Below, piece by piece: positions 7,908-16,146 of a stretch of 64,000 bases of DNA. The translations under genes and the position numbers were made by a program. Numbering within the stretch: position 1 is the stretch's first letter; each line of letters begins with the position of its first letter. The notes beneath the pieces were generated by a model, which was given only the letters and a program-made list of their open reading frames with translations, was not told the DNA's origin and made no database searches. Origin of the DNA: an uncultured Propionibacteriaceae bacterium. GTDB lineage: Bacteria > Actinomycetota > Actinomycetes > Propionibacteriales > Propionibacteriaceae. Where the stretch lies: assembly GCA_938046585.1 (NCBI GenBank), contig CALIWR010000003.1, positions 124,001 through 188,000 on the forward strand. The letters are read 5' to 3'.

Positions 7908-9251
7908 TCAGCGGGTAGCGGCCGTGACCTGGGCTAGGCCGACTGCGTTGGCGCTCGGCCCCTGATAAGAGCGCAGCTCGTCGCAGGGATTGCCGTCGCT
8001 GGGCAGTGGGGCGTTCAGACCGCCCGCGCCGACAAAACCGCCGGCCAGATCGACCACTAGGTGGGTTGCACCGGGCGAGCCGTTGTAGAAGGACACCATC
8101 AGCTTCGAATCGACCGGGGACGTGGACAGGTTGGGTACGGTCTGTCCGGCTAAGAAGTTGACGTTGGACACGGCCGGCAGGTCACCGGTCCGCGGCGCTA
8201 CGGTGATGAAGCCCGCCGCCTCCGGCTCGATCGCGGTCACATTGGCGATCACCCCGCCTACCCAGGGGGCGAAGCAGCCGATGCCCTCCCAGTGGGGGCG
8301 CAGCTTTCCGGTGCGCCAGCTGGGGAGTCGGGTGTCGATGATTCGTTCCGGCGAATGCGGGATGAAGGCGCCCGGCTGTTCGCTGTCGATCCCGTCCAAT
8401 ACGTACCCGGCGACGTCGGCGATCAGGTGCGCGGTGCCGGCCGAGCCGTTGTACAGCGACACCTTGCCGTTCGCGCCGATTTTCACCATCACCAGGTTGG
8501 GTATGGTCTGCCCGGCCCGGAAGTTCAGGCTGGACGCGGTTGGTCGCGGCGTTCCCGATGGCCATGCCGTGACGTACCCGTCGCGTTGCGGCTGGGTGAC
8601 GGTGGTGTTGAGGAAGACGGCCTGTACGTGGGTGGCGGGTATCCCTTTCGTCCCTGTTACCTGGACGTCGATGCTGCCGCCTGGGCCCACCGGCCCGGTC
8701 GTGACCCGGGTGTCGATGAGTCGGGCCGGGCTCATCGGCTGGAACATCCCCCGATGGACGGCTTTTCCGCCCTGGTAATAGCCGGCCAGGTCGGCCAGCA
8801 GGTGGATAGTGCCGGGTGATGCGTTGCGGATCGACAGGTATCCGTCTGCGCCGATCGCGCAGACCACCAGGTTGGGCACGGTCTGTCCGGCCACGAAGTT
8901 CAGATTCGACGCGGTCGGCGCCGTGGCGTCCGGGTAGACGGTGACGTATCCGGCGGCCGACGGCTGGGTGACGGTCACGTTAAGGATTACCGACCCGGCG
9001 TCTGCGCCGACCCCATGGCGGCCACGGATGGGGAGCCGAATCACCTGGTTCGGGAAGACCGGGCCTGCCGCGCCGGTCCCGTACCGGGTGTCGAGGACCC
9101 GGACCGGTTTGAGAGGGTTGAAGGCCCCGGGCGCGGTGAACGCGGCAGCTTGGGGGGGCCGGGGTGCGGCCTGCGCCGGCTGGGATCCGGACAGCAGGCC
9201 AGTGATGGCGGCCAGGGCCGCGATGATCATGTGAGTGGTACGCGCGCGCAT
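7908..9251 (-). CDS. Secreted cell-surface protein with three LDTR/SNLNF repeats, paralogue
   Basis: The 447-residue product starts at ATG 9251 behind AAGGAGGTTGGC, an excellent ribosome site. The signal peptide is MIIAALAAITGLLSG with cleavage near AQA-AP. Three repeats start at FNPLKPVRVLDTR, FQPMSPARLIDTR and FIPHSPERIIDTR; each carries the SNLNF/SSLNF and VPNL motifs and an ADLAGYY-like end. It is clearly paralogous to the gene at 6486-7802 but well diverged. No catalytic or anchoring motif is visible. An extracellular adhesive or structural role is inferred. Confidence 0.75.
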   Translation of the reverse strand: MRARTTHMIIAALAAITGLLSGSQPAQAAPRPPQAAAFTAPGAFNPLKPVRVLDTRYGTGAAGPVFPNQVIRLPIRGRHGVGADAGSVILNVTVTQPSAAGYVTVYPDATAPTASNLNFVAGQTVPNLVVCAIGADGYLSIRNASPGTIHLLADLAGYYQGGKAVHRGMFQPMSPARLIDTRVTTGPVGPGGSIDVQVTGTKGIPATHVQAVFLNTTVTQPQRDGYVTAWPSGTPRPTASSLNFRAGQTIPNLVMVKIGANGKVSLYNGSAGTAHLIADVAGYVLDGIDSEQPGAFIPHSPERIIDTRLPSWRTGKLRPHWEGIGCFAPWVGGVIANVTAIEPEAAGFITVAPRTGDLPAVSNVNFLAGQTVPNLSTSPVDSKLMVSFYNGSPGATHLVVDLAGGFVGAGGLNAPLPSDGNPCDELRSYQGPSANAVGLAQVTAATR

Positions 9252-9651
9252 GCCAACCTCCTTCGGGGGACCGCCGCACAGTAGGTGGCGTCACCCGCAG
9301 GCTGCGCCGCAGATGAGAAATCTCTTGGGTTGGTGCCCAACCGGATCCTTGGACGCGGGGAGAGGAATGGGGAATCCGCTGGCGGTAAGGAACATCCTTC
9401 TTTGGCGATATTCTCCTGGATTTCAGGACTATGTTGTGATGCTGGACGAACGACGAGAAACGCGCAACTTCGCCATGACCTGAAGGGTCTTCTCGGCGTG
9501 AGGAGGAAGACCGGGAATCAGCGACGCCGTCAGCCCTCGCGAAGGCGAACACTGCAACACGCCAACTCTCGGCTTGCCCAGTCCCGTTTCGGTGACTGGA
9601 TAGGCTTGCGACTGCGCCTGAGAGTCAGGCGGCCAAGGGCGAGAGGATCAG
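9252..9651. other. 400-base intergenic region with no recognised gene
   Basis: This is the divergent gap between the secreted protein gene (minus) and the 9652 gene (plus). Short frames occur on both strands but none has a good start, a ribosome site or a recognisable family. I see no repeat element or convincing terminator. It presumably holds the two divergent promoters. Confidence 0.4.
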
Positions 9652-10911
9652 ATGGAGGGCCAAGTCGAGCAGATTACAGTCTCGCAGGTGGCGACCCTGG
9701 TGGAGCGGATCTTCGATGACGCTCGCGAACATCCCTTAGTGTTGGTTTCCTGTGCTTCTGACACTGAGCGTCCTCGGGTGTCGCCGGCTCAGATCGCCGA
9801 GCAGAACCCGACCGTGGATGTGGTGCTGCTGGAGTCCATGTCTGCCTCGAACCGGCTCAGCGATCATGTCGGGGCGTCTTTTCGGGCCTTTGGGGGTGCG
9901 GTCCGGGTGATCTGGCCCGGCGCCCGTCCGTCTGACGCCTGGCGTCGACACGGGCTGTTTCTCACCTTGCCTGACGATGACCCGGACAACACTCTGGCCC
10001 GGATCCGGCTGTACCTCGCGACCCCGATCCGCCGGCCGGTCGAGGCCACCTCGCCCCGCCCTCGGCCACCGGTTGCAGGCGCTACCCCGGCTACCTTGGC
10101 CCGCAAGCTCAGTGCCCCGGCCGGGGCCAGCCCGGCGGAGCCGGCTCAGCATCAGCCGTTCTCACCTGCGAGTCATCCGGCTCCAGCTGCGCCCCAGCCG
10201 GTCTCATTTCAGCCCCAGCCGGAGATCCGCCAACCAACTCCGGCCAGTCCTGTCAGCCCATCGAGCGGGGAGACCAGGCTAGACCTGGAAGCCCTCAGCG
10301 CTCGACTTGACAAATTAGAGCGGCACGTGAATGACTTGCCGGGTCGAATTGAGAAGGCCGTCGGGCGCCGGGTGTCGGAGGTATTGGAGGCGTTGCTCGG
10401 ACCAAGCGGCAGCGACGCCGATCGGGAACGCGCCGAGGCTGCCGAGGCGGCGCTGCAGGAGGCCCGGGAGCACAACCGGCAACTTGAGCAGCAGCTGGAG
10501 CAGCGTTATGACGACTGGCTGCCGACGGTCTATGACGATCCAGAGCACCAGCTACGCTACGAGATCGAACAGACCTGGTTGATGTTGACTTCATCTTCGG
10601 AACGGGCGCCGCTGCGTCCGTACCGGATCGCCCAGAGCTTTCTCGACGACCTCGTCGATCCGCCGGTAGAGCGCTCCAAGGCGGTTCGTTGCATCGTTGA
10701 CATCCTCACCGGGCCGGCTGACACGGGCCGGATCCATCCGTGGAAGGCGGGTAAGGCGGCTGCCAACGTCCGCCGGGACGGGGCGATGATGTGGCGCTAC
10801 CACGTACAGCGGAACTCGCCGCAGGCGGCTCGGCTGATGTATTGGGACGGCGGCCCGGAGCTGGAATTGGTCCGCCTGGCCCGCCACGACGACCATCGCG
10901 GGCTTCCCTGA
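9652..10911 (+). CDS. Unrecognised three-part protein: alpha/beta N-domain, coiled coil, RelE-like C-domain
   Basis: The 419-residue product is not recognised as a named family. Residues 1-125 look like an alpha/beta domain (VDVVLLESM, then a 'FGGAVRVIWPGARPSD' strand-turn). Residues 130-210 are a Pro/Ala/Gln-rich linker. Residues 215-285 contain a helical or coiled-coil stretch (LDLEALSARLDKLERHVNDL and an Ala/Glu-rich run). The last 100 residues resemble the RelE/ParE fold: 'DILTGPADTGRIHPWKAG', 'RRDGAMMWRYHVQRNSPQAA' and 'RLMYWDGG'. No antitoxin gene is adjacent. The start ATG 9652 follows GAGAGGATCAG. It could be a regulator or defence-type protein; function is not assigned. Confidence 0.6.
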   Translation: MEGQVEQITVSQVATLVERIFDDAREHPLVLVSCASDTERPRVSPAQIAEQNPTVDVVLLESMSASNRLSDHVGASFRAFGGAVRVIWPGARPSDAWRRHGLFLTLPDDDPDNTLARIRLYLATPIRRPVEATSPRPRPPVAGATPATLARKLSAPAGASPAEPAQHQPFSPASHPAPAAPQPVSFQPQPEIRQPTPASPVSPSSGETRLDLEALSARLDKLERHVNDLPGRIEKAVGRRVSEVLEALLGPSGSDADRERAEAAEAALQEAREHNRQLEQQLEQRYDDWLPTVYDDPEHQLRYEIEQTWLMLTSSSERAPLRPYRIAQSFLDDLVDPPVERSKAVRCIVDILTGPADTGRIHPWKAGKAAANVRRDGAMMWRYHVQRNSPQAARLMYWDGGPELELVRLARHDDHRGLP

Positions 10912-11025
10912 GCTGTACGGGTCTTGGGCCTGAGGCCCGACGATCCGGCAGAGCCGTGGAATATCGCGGGGGCGGCCTGCGTTGGCTTGGCCGACAGTCA
11001 ACATCCGACACCGCGAGGTACCAGC

Positions 11026-11589
11026 ATGGGAATCATCAACACCGAGATCTTGCCGTTCACCGCCACCGCCTTCCGGAATGGCGAATTCGTCGAGATCTCC
11101 GAGGCCGATCTTCGGGGAAAGTGGGCTGTGGTCTTCTTCTACCCGGCCGATTTCACCTTCGTCTGCCCCACCGAGCTCGGCGACATGGCCGACCACTACG
11201 ACGAGTTCCAGCGGCTGGGTGTCGAGGTCTTCTCGGTTTCCACGGACACGCACTTTGTGCACAAGGCCTGGCATGCCGATTCTGAGACCATCGGCAAGAT
11301 CCGCTACTACATGGTGGGTGACCCGTCGGGGCAGATCACCACCAACTTTGGGGTGATGCGCGAGGGCGCCGGGTTGGCCGACCGGGCCACTTTCCTGATT
11401 GACCCGGACGGTGTCATTCAGTTCGTCGAGCAGACTGCGGAGGGGATCGGCCGTAATGCCGCCGAGTTGCTGCGTAAGATCAAGGCCGCCCAATACGTCG
11501 CCGCGCATCCTGGCGAGGTCTGCCCTGCCAAATGGGAAGAGGGCGCCGAGACTCTTAGCCCTTCGCTTGATCTGGTCGGCAAGATCTGA
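11026..11589 (+). CDS. ahpC: Alkyl hydroperoxide reductase subunit C (typical 2-Cys peroxiredoxin)
   Basis: AhpC reduces H2O2 and organic peroxides in the cytoplasm and is recycled by AhpF, encoded next. The 187-residue product has the peroxidatic site DFTFVCPTEL near residue 46 and the resolving Cys in GEVCPAKW near 165. ATG 11026 was chosen: GCGAGGT lies upstream and it gives the family start MGIINTEILPF; the longer frame from 10924 is spurious. An 88-base gap with a hairpin separates it from ahpF. No oxyR gene is present in the window. Confidence 0.97.
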   Translation: MGIINTEILPFTATAFRNGEFVEISEADLRGKWAVVFFYPADFTFVCPTELGDMADHYDEFQRLGVEVFSVSTDTHFVHKAWHADSETIGKIRYYMVGDPSGQITTNFGVMREGAGLADRATFLIDPDGVIQFVEQTAEGIGRNAAELLRKIKAAQYVAAHPGEVCPAKWEEGAETLSPSLDLVGKI

Positions 11590-11600
11590 TTTCCCGCCCG

Positions 11601-11625
11601 CGGGTGGTGGGGTTCCCACCGCCCG
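11601..11625 (+). terminator. Intercistronic hairpin between ahpC and ahpF
   Basis: CGGGTGGTGGG and CCCACCGCCCG form an 11-base stem with one G-U pair and a GTT loop, just after the ahpC stop. There is no U-tract, so it is more likely an attenuator or mRNA-stabilising structure than a full terminator. It would favour ahpC over ahpF expression. Confidence 0.55.
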
Positions 11626-11676
11626 GGCCCGGGCCTTAGCCGTATCCCCATCACTCGACCCGAAGGACCTCTTACC

Positions 11677-13266
11677 ATGCTCGACGCTAATCTCACCGCC
11701 CAGCTCACCGGCCTGCTGAAGGAGAACCTGCGCGAGAACGTCGAGCTGCGAGCCCGACTCGACGATGGGCCGACCTCGGCCCGAATCCGCGAACTGCTCG
11801 ACGAGCTGGCCGCGCTGAGTGACCGGATCAGCGTTGCTGACGATCCGAATCCCGAGTCCCGGGTTCCCTCGTTCACGATCGCTCGCCCCGGCACCGAGGT
11901 CGCTGTCTCGTTTGCGGCGCTGCCGATGGGTCATGAATTCAATTCGCTGGTGCTAGCGCTGCTGCAGGTCGGCGGTCACCCGGGCCGGGTTTCGCCGGAG
12001 CAGGTTGAGCAGATTCAGGCTCTTGAAGGTGAACACCATTTCGAGACCTTCATGTCGCTCAGCTGCCAGAACTGCCCCGATGTGGTGCAGGCGCTGAATC
12101 TGATCAGCATCCTCAATCCGAGGATCCGCCATACCGCGATCGACGGGGCTCTGTTTACGGAAGAGGCTAGTCGGCGGCAGGTGCTGGCGGTGCCGACGGT
12201 GTTCATGGACGGGCACGTGTTCGGGCAGGGCCGGATGACCCTGCCCGAGATCGTGGCCCGGCTGGACTCGGGTGCCGCGGCCCGTGAGACTGAGCGGATC
12301 GCCGCGCTCGCCCCGTACGACGTGCTGGTGGTCGGTGGCGGGCCGGCCGGCGCCGCGGCCGCCGTGTACGCCGCCCGCAAGGGAATCCGGACCGGGATCG
12401 TCGCTGAACGGTTCGGTGGGCAGGTGCTGGACACGATGGCGATTGAGAACCTGATCTCGGTCCCCCATACGGAGGGGCCGAAGCTTGCCGCCGACTTGGA
12501 GCGTCATGTCGGCGAGTACGGGGTCGAGGTGACTCATGCGCAGCGTGCCGTCGGGTTGCGCCCGGCCCCGGAGCCGGGTGGCCTGGTCACCGTGGAGCTG
12601 GACTCCGGCGCCAGCCTGGCGTCACGGACCGTCATCGTGGCGACGGGTGCCCGCTGGCGCACGATGGGTGTCCCCGGCGAGAATGACTATCGCAACAAGG
12701 GCGTCACTTTCTGCCCGCATTGCGATGGGCCGCTATTCGCCGGCAAACGGATCGCGGTAGTCGGCGGCGGTAATTCGGGGGTCGAGGCTGCGATCGACCT
12801 GGCCGGGGTGGTGTCCCAGGTCACCGTGGTCGAATTCCTCGACCAGCTCAAGGCTGATGATGTGCTGCAGCGTAAGCTGCGTAGCCTGCCGAATGTCGAA
12901 GTGGTGCTGGGCGCCCAGATCAGCGAGGTTATGGGGGACGGTGCCACGGTCACCGGTCTGCGTTACCAGGACCGGGCCAGCGGCGAGTCACGGGAGATCG
13001 CGGTGGACGGGGTCTTCGTCCAGATCGGTCTGCTGCCCAACAGCGAATGGCTGGACGGCGTCTTGACCCTCTCGCAGCGCCGGGAGATCGTCGTGGACGA
13101 GCGCTGCCGCACCAACCTGGACGGGGTATTCGCCGCGGGAGATGTCACCACGATCCCGTACAAGCAGATCGTGATTGGGATGGGCCACGGTGCCACCGCC
13201 GCCCTGTCGGCCTTCGACTATCTCATCAGGAAGGTTGAGAACCTTCAGCCGTGTGCCCTGACATAG
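11677..13266 (+). CDS. ahpF: Alkyl hydroperoxide reductase subunit F (NAD(P)H:AhpC flavin reductase)
   Basis: The 529-residue flavoprotein transfers electrons from NAD(P)H to AhpC. The N-terminal tandem thioredoxin-fold domain has the CQNC redox pair near residue 128. The thioredoxin reductase-like body follows: the FAD motif VVGGGPAGAAAA near 222, the CPHCDGPL active site near 346, the second dinucleotide motif VVGGGNSGVEAA near 362, and GVFAAGDVTTIP near 482. All expected motifs are intact and length is normal (about 520). It follows ahpC in the same direction with ACCTCTTACC before the ATG. Confidence 0.97.
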   Translation: MLDANLTAQLTGLLKENLRENVELRARLDDGPTSARIRELLDELAALSDRISVADDPNPESRVPSFTIARPGTEVAVSFAALPMGHEFNSLVLALLQVGGHPGRVSPEQVEQIQALEGEHHFETFMSLSCQNCPDVVQALNLISILNPRIRHTAIDGALFTEEASRRQVLAVPTVFMDGHVFGQGRMTLPEIVARLDSGAAARETERIAALAPYDVLVVGGGPAGAAAAVYAARKGIRTGIVAERFGGQVLDTMAIENLISVPHTEGPKLAADLERHVGEYGVEVTHAQRAVGLRPAPEPGGLVTVELDSGASLASRTVIVATGARWRTMGVPGENDYRNKGVTFCPHCDGPLFAGKRIAVVGGGNSGVEAAIDLAGVVSQVTVVEFLDQLKADDVLQRKLRSLPNVEVVLGAQISEVMGDGATVTGLRYQDRASGESREIAVDGVFVQIGLLPNSEWLDGVLTLSQRREIVVDERCRTNLDGVFAAGDVTTIPYKQIVIGMGHGATAALSAFDYLIRKVENLQPCALT

Positions 13267-13585
13267 GCGAGGAATCTGATGGTCGGTACGTCGCGTTCTG
13301 CTGCGATGTTGGGGGATCTTCTGGTTTGTCTGAAGTTCCAGGGCCCTTCTGGGTCTCGTCGGTGACGATCACTGATTGCTCGGCCTTCGGGTGAGCGATG
13401 ATGAAGGAGTCGGCCTCGTTGTGTCGCCCTCGTACCCATCAGGGTGTGCGTCACTGATCTCGCGAACGGTGCGGAGTACGGCTTCGGTTGTTAGGCAGAC
13501 GAACCCCTCGAGTTTCTTGGCCCACGTGTAGAGATCATTCCCACCAAGGCCAAGCTTACGAAGAATCTCCCCGCAGATGCAGGTT
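13250..13585 (-). pseudogene. Frameshifted remnant of a DUF4411 (PIN-like) protein gene
   Basis: Read right to left, the gap between ahpF and arginase gives pieces of one protein in successive frames: EILRKLGLGGNDLYTWAKKL, then NEADSFIIAHPKAEQSVIVT, then PNIAAERDVPTIRFLAYVRA. These fit the DUF4411 order (WAK helix; 'AD-x-FIIA' catalytic-Asp segment; 'IPN-x-x' and terminal 'FL'). At least two frameshifts interrupt it and the N-terminal 60 or so residues are missing. DUF4411 proteins are PIN-like putative RNases, often toxins of TA pairs. No antitoxin remnant was identified. Confidence 0.6.
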
Positions 13586-13645
13586 TTACCTCTTTTTCAT
13601 GGGATTCAACGGCGATACCAGCAGGTCAGGGCCGAGACGCCGTGA

Positions 13646-14566
13646 TCAGGTACGCATCCGTAGCAGGGTGGACTTGCCGAAGAGGGATTCGACGAGGTCG
13701 ACCGCCAGCTCGGCGGTGGCGTTGCGTAGGTCCAGGGCAGGGTTGACCTCGACCAGGTCCAGCGAGCCGAGCAGCCCGGTGTCGGCGACCATCTCCATCA
13801 CCAGCTGGGCTTCCCGGTAGGTCGGGCCGCCGACCACCGGGGTCCCCACGCCAGGGGCGACCGCGGGGTCGACGAAGTCGAGGTCCAGGCTGAGATGGAC
13901 ATGGGTGTCGGGGCCAGCGCCCGCCAGCGCCTGTTCGATCACGGCCCGCATCCCGACCTCGTCGATGTAGCGCATGTCGTACACCGGAACCCCCCGGTCG
14001 ACCAGGCGCTGCTTCTCCTGCTGGTCGACGCTGCGCAGTCCCACCTGCCGGACCTGGGCCGGCTCGATCGCCGGGATCTGGTCGGACAGGTTCACCAGTT
14101 GTGTCGGTCCTTCTCCGGTCAGGCAGGCCACCGGCATTCCGTGAATGTTCCCGGTCGGGGTCGCCTCGGCGGTGTTGAAGTCGGCGTGCGCGTCCACCCA
14201 GAGCACCCGCAGCTGCTTGCCGACGGCTCGGCACCAGGCCGCGACCGCGCTAATCGAGCCGATCGCCAGGCAATGGTCGCCGCCGACCAGGATCGGCAGC
14301 CGGCTCGCGTCCAGCGCGGCGCGTACCGCGTCACGGACCGCGAGGTTCCAGGCTGCGACTTGCTCGAGGTGGCGGTAGCCACCTTCGGGGGGCAGCTCAG
14401 GATTGGGTGGTCCGCAGAGGTCTCCGGCGTCGTACACCTGGTAGCCGAAGGCTTCGAGCGCGGGGCCGAGCTTGGCCACCCGTACCGCCCCGGGACCGAG
14501 CCGGCAGCCGGTACGGCTGGCGCCGATATCGGTCGGGGCACCGATGATCTGGATCTGCTGGGTCAC
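13646..14566 (-). CDS. rocF: Arginase (ureohydrolase family)
   Basis: Arginase hydrolyses L-arginine to ornithine and urea using two Mn ions. The 306-residue protein has all metal ligands: GGDHCLAIGS (His98), DAHADFN (Asp125, His127, Asp129), SLDLDFVDP (Asp228, Asp230) and the Glu of VEVNPALD (Glu273). The start MTQQIQIIGAPTDIG is the classic arginase N-terminus. Agmatinase or formimidoylglutamase are less likely because of the arginase-type N-terminus and HGMP/VNPALD motifs. It is a lone gene diverging from the patatin gene; no urease or arginine catabolic genes are adjacent. Confidence 0.88.
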   Translation of the reverse strand: MTQQIQIIGAPTDIGASRTGCRLGPGAVRVAKLGPALEAFGYQVYDAGDLCGPPNPELPPEGGYRHLEQVAAWNLAVRDAVRAALDASRLPILVGGDHCLAIGSISAVAAWCRAVGKQLRVLWVDAHADFNTAEATPTGNIHGMPVACLTGEGPTQLVNLSDQIPAIEPAQVRQVGLRSVDQQEKQRLVDRGVPVYDMRYIDEVGMRAVIEQALAGAGPDTHVHLSLDLDFVDPAVAPGVGTPVVGGPTYREAQLVMEMVADTGLLGSLDLVEVNPALDLRNATAELAVDLVESLFGKSTLLRMRT

Positions 14567-14628
14567 CAGTTCAGGATCGCATGCGACCTCTCGCTAGCGG
14601 CATCCGACCCGCAGGTAACGTGGCGGGC

Positions 14629-15564
14629 ATGCGGATCGCTCTGGTACTGGGCGCGGGTGGGGCCCGCGGCTACACCGAGATCGGCGTAATCCAGGTATTG
14701 CACGAGCAGGGGCACGAGATCGTCGCGATCGCCGGCTCGTCGATCGGGGCCCTGGTGGGTGGGTTGGAAGCGGCCGGGAAGCTGGACGACTACACCGACT
14801 GGGTGATGACGCTGACGCAGCGGGACCTGCTGCGCTATCTGAATCCGGGCGGGGCCGGTGGCGGCGCTTTCCGGCTGGCACGGGTTTTCGAGAGGGTCTC
14901 CGGGATCTTGGGCCCGGTTCGGATCGAGAACCTACCGATCCCGTACACCGCGGTCGCCACTGATATCGAGGCCCGTCGGGAGGTCTGGTTTCAGGAGGGT
15001 TCATTAGAGGCGGCGATCCGGGCATCGGTGGCAATCCCGAGTTTTATTGCCCCGGTGGTGGTGAACGACCGGGTACTGGTCGACGGCGGGGTCACCAACC
15101 CGGTCCCGATCGAACCGACGCTCGGGGTCCCGGCCGATCTGACCGTGGCGGTGAGCCTGTACGGGCCGCCGTCGGCAGCGTTGCGTCCCGAGCCGGAGAA
15201 GGGTTGGAGCCTGCTGGCGCCGTTGCAGAACCTGTCGCAGCGGCTGCTGGCTAACGATCAGCAACCGGAAATGCCGTATTCCTATCTCAGCCGGAATGTC
15301 TCGGTCCTGGACATTTTGTCACGCTCGGTCGACGTGATGTGTTCCCAGATCGCGCGTACCCGAATGGCATCGAATCCGCCTGATGTGCTGATTAGCGTAC
15401 CGTCGGATGCCTGCGCCACCGCCGATTTCCACCGGGCCAGCGAGATCATCGACTTGGGCCGGGAACTCGCCCGGGAGGCGCTGCCGAAACTGCACGTCGA
15501 AGAACCGGTCAGCGAACCAGAACCCCGCTCGGGTCTTGCCCGGTTGTTGGGGCGTTCTAGCTGA
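14629..15564 (+). CDS. Patatin-like phospholipase
   Basis: This is a cytoplasmic-type serine acyl hydrolase of the patatin/RssA family. From ATG 14629 the product has 311 residues: the oxyanion loop GAGGARGY at 8-15, the nucleophile in GSSIG (Ser38), and the catalytic Asp in VDGG (Asp152). These form the Ser-Asp dyad. The longer frame from 14581 lacks a ribosome site and overlaps the arginase promoter, so it was rejected. The C-terminal 30 residues are acidic and variable. Substrate unknown; RssA-like proteins act on membrane lipids. Confidence 0.88.
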   Translation: MRIALVLGAGGARGYTEIGVIQVLHEQGHEIVAIAGSSIGALVGGLEAAGKLDDYTDWVMTLTQRDLLRYLNPGGAGGGAFRLARVFERVSGILGPVRIENLPIPYTAVATDIEARREVWFQEGSLEAAIRASVAIPSFIAPVVVNDRVLVDGGVTNPVPIEPTLGVPADLTVAVSLYGPPSAALRPEPEKGWSLLAPLQNLSQRLLANDQQPEMPYSYLSRNVSVLDILSRSVDVMCSQIARTRMASNPPDVLISVPSDACATADFHRASEIIDLGRELAREALPKLHVEEPVSEPEPRSGLARLLGRSS

Positions 15565-15584
15565 TCACGAATCGCGACCGGCGA

Positions 15585-15628
15585 CGTACGTAGGGGACCC
15601 CGTGTGATGGCGAGGTCCCCTACGTACG
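15585..15628. terminator. Perfect 15-base inverted repeat between convergent genes
   Basis: CGTACGTAGGGGACC (15585-15599) pairs exactly with GGTCCCCTACGTACG (15614-15628) around a 14-base loop. It lies just after the patatin stop and before the stop of the convergent DUF1540 gene. It probably ends both transcripts, although neither side has a long T-run. Confidence 0.7.
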
Positions 15629-15641
15629 CGGGTGAGTCGTG

Positions 15642-15923
15642 TCAGCGGGCCTGGTAGCTCAGGCAGGAGGCAGTGTCGCCGCCCATGCTTACGGCCGCAG
15701 CGGTGCACATGAGGTCGGTGTTGTGTACGCATTCCAGCCGCTGGCAGGCGCCGACGTGCCCCTGGGCGACGGGCAGGCCGCCGCGGGCGTCCAGGCTGAT
15801 GAAGGTTCCGCAGGCGGGGCTGCCGGCCTTCCCGCCGACGGTGATGGCGTACGCCGCGCAGCCCTCGCGGTTGAAGGCGCAGGAGGTGGTGGCGCAGGAC
15901 GTGATCGGGGTGACAGTGGCCAT
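15642..15923 (-). CDS. Cys-rich DUF1540 protein, iron-box controlled
   Basis: This 93-residue protein has two DUF1540 modules. The first is CATTSCAFNREGCAAYAI then ACGTF; the second is CQRLECVHNTDLMCTAAAV then ASC. Spaced cysteines suggest metal binding. ATG 15923 has GAGGAGG five bases upstream; the longer frame to 15992 is unsupported. The function of DUF1540 is unknown. The upstream region holds two DtxR/IdeR-like boxes (15994-16012 and 16093-16111), so expression is probably iron-responsive. It may bind iron or buffer a metal under starvation, but that is inference. Confidence 0.8.
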   Translation of the reverse strand: MATVTPITSCATTSCAFNREGCAAYAITVGGKAGSPACGTFISLDARGGLPVAQGHVGACQRLECVHNTDLMCTAAAVSMGGDTASCLSYQAR

Positions 15924-15993
15924 GATGGCCTCCTCAGCATACGTGAGCGATTCGGACCCCGCGACCATAATCCGGTTTCCGGCTCCCATCAAC

Positions 15994-16012
15994 GAAGGTC
16001 AGGCTTCCTTAT
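15994..16012. promoter_or_regulatory. Weak DtxR/IdeR-like box upstream of DUF1540
   Basis: AAGGTCAGGCTTCCTTA matches the consensus TTAGGTTAGGCTAACCTAA at 12 of 19 positions, with a strong left half. It lies 71 bases before the DUF1540 start codon. Confidence 0.4.
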
Positions 16013-16092
16013 CCTGATATCCGGCGATTTCGTATCGCGCATCTTTCTAAAACAATGAGGCTGCTGTAGCCGTAGCCGATTTCTGCAGAGGA

Positions 16093-16111
16093 TAAGGTAA
16101 GGCGAACCTGG
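16093..16111. promoter_or_regulatory. DtxR/IdeR-type iron box upstream of DUF1540
   Basis: TAAGGTAAGGCGAACCTGG matches TTAGGTTAGGCTAACCTAA at 14 of 19 positions, with both AGGT and ACCT half-sites correctly spaced. It is 170 bases upstream of the DUF1540 start and behind the stop of the next gene. IdeR/DtxR with Fe2+ would repress from here. Confidence 0.6.
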
Positions 16112-16146
16112 GGCACAGTCGTGACGGGTTTCTCGGGTGTCGGTGT

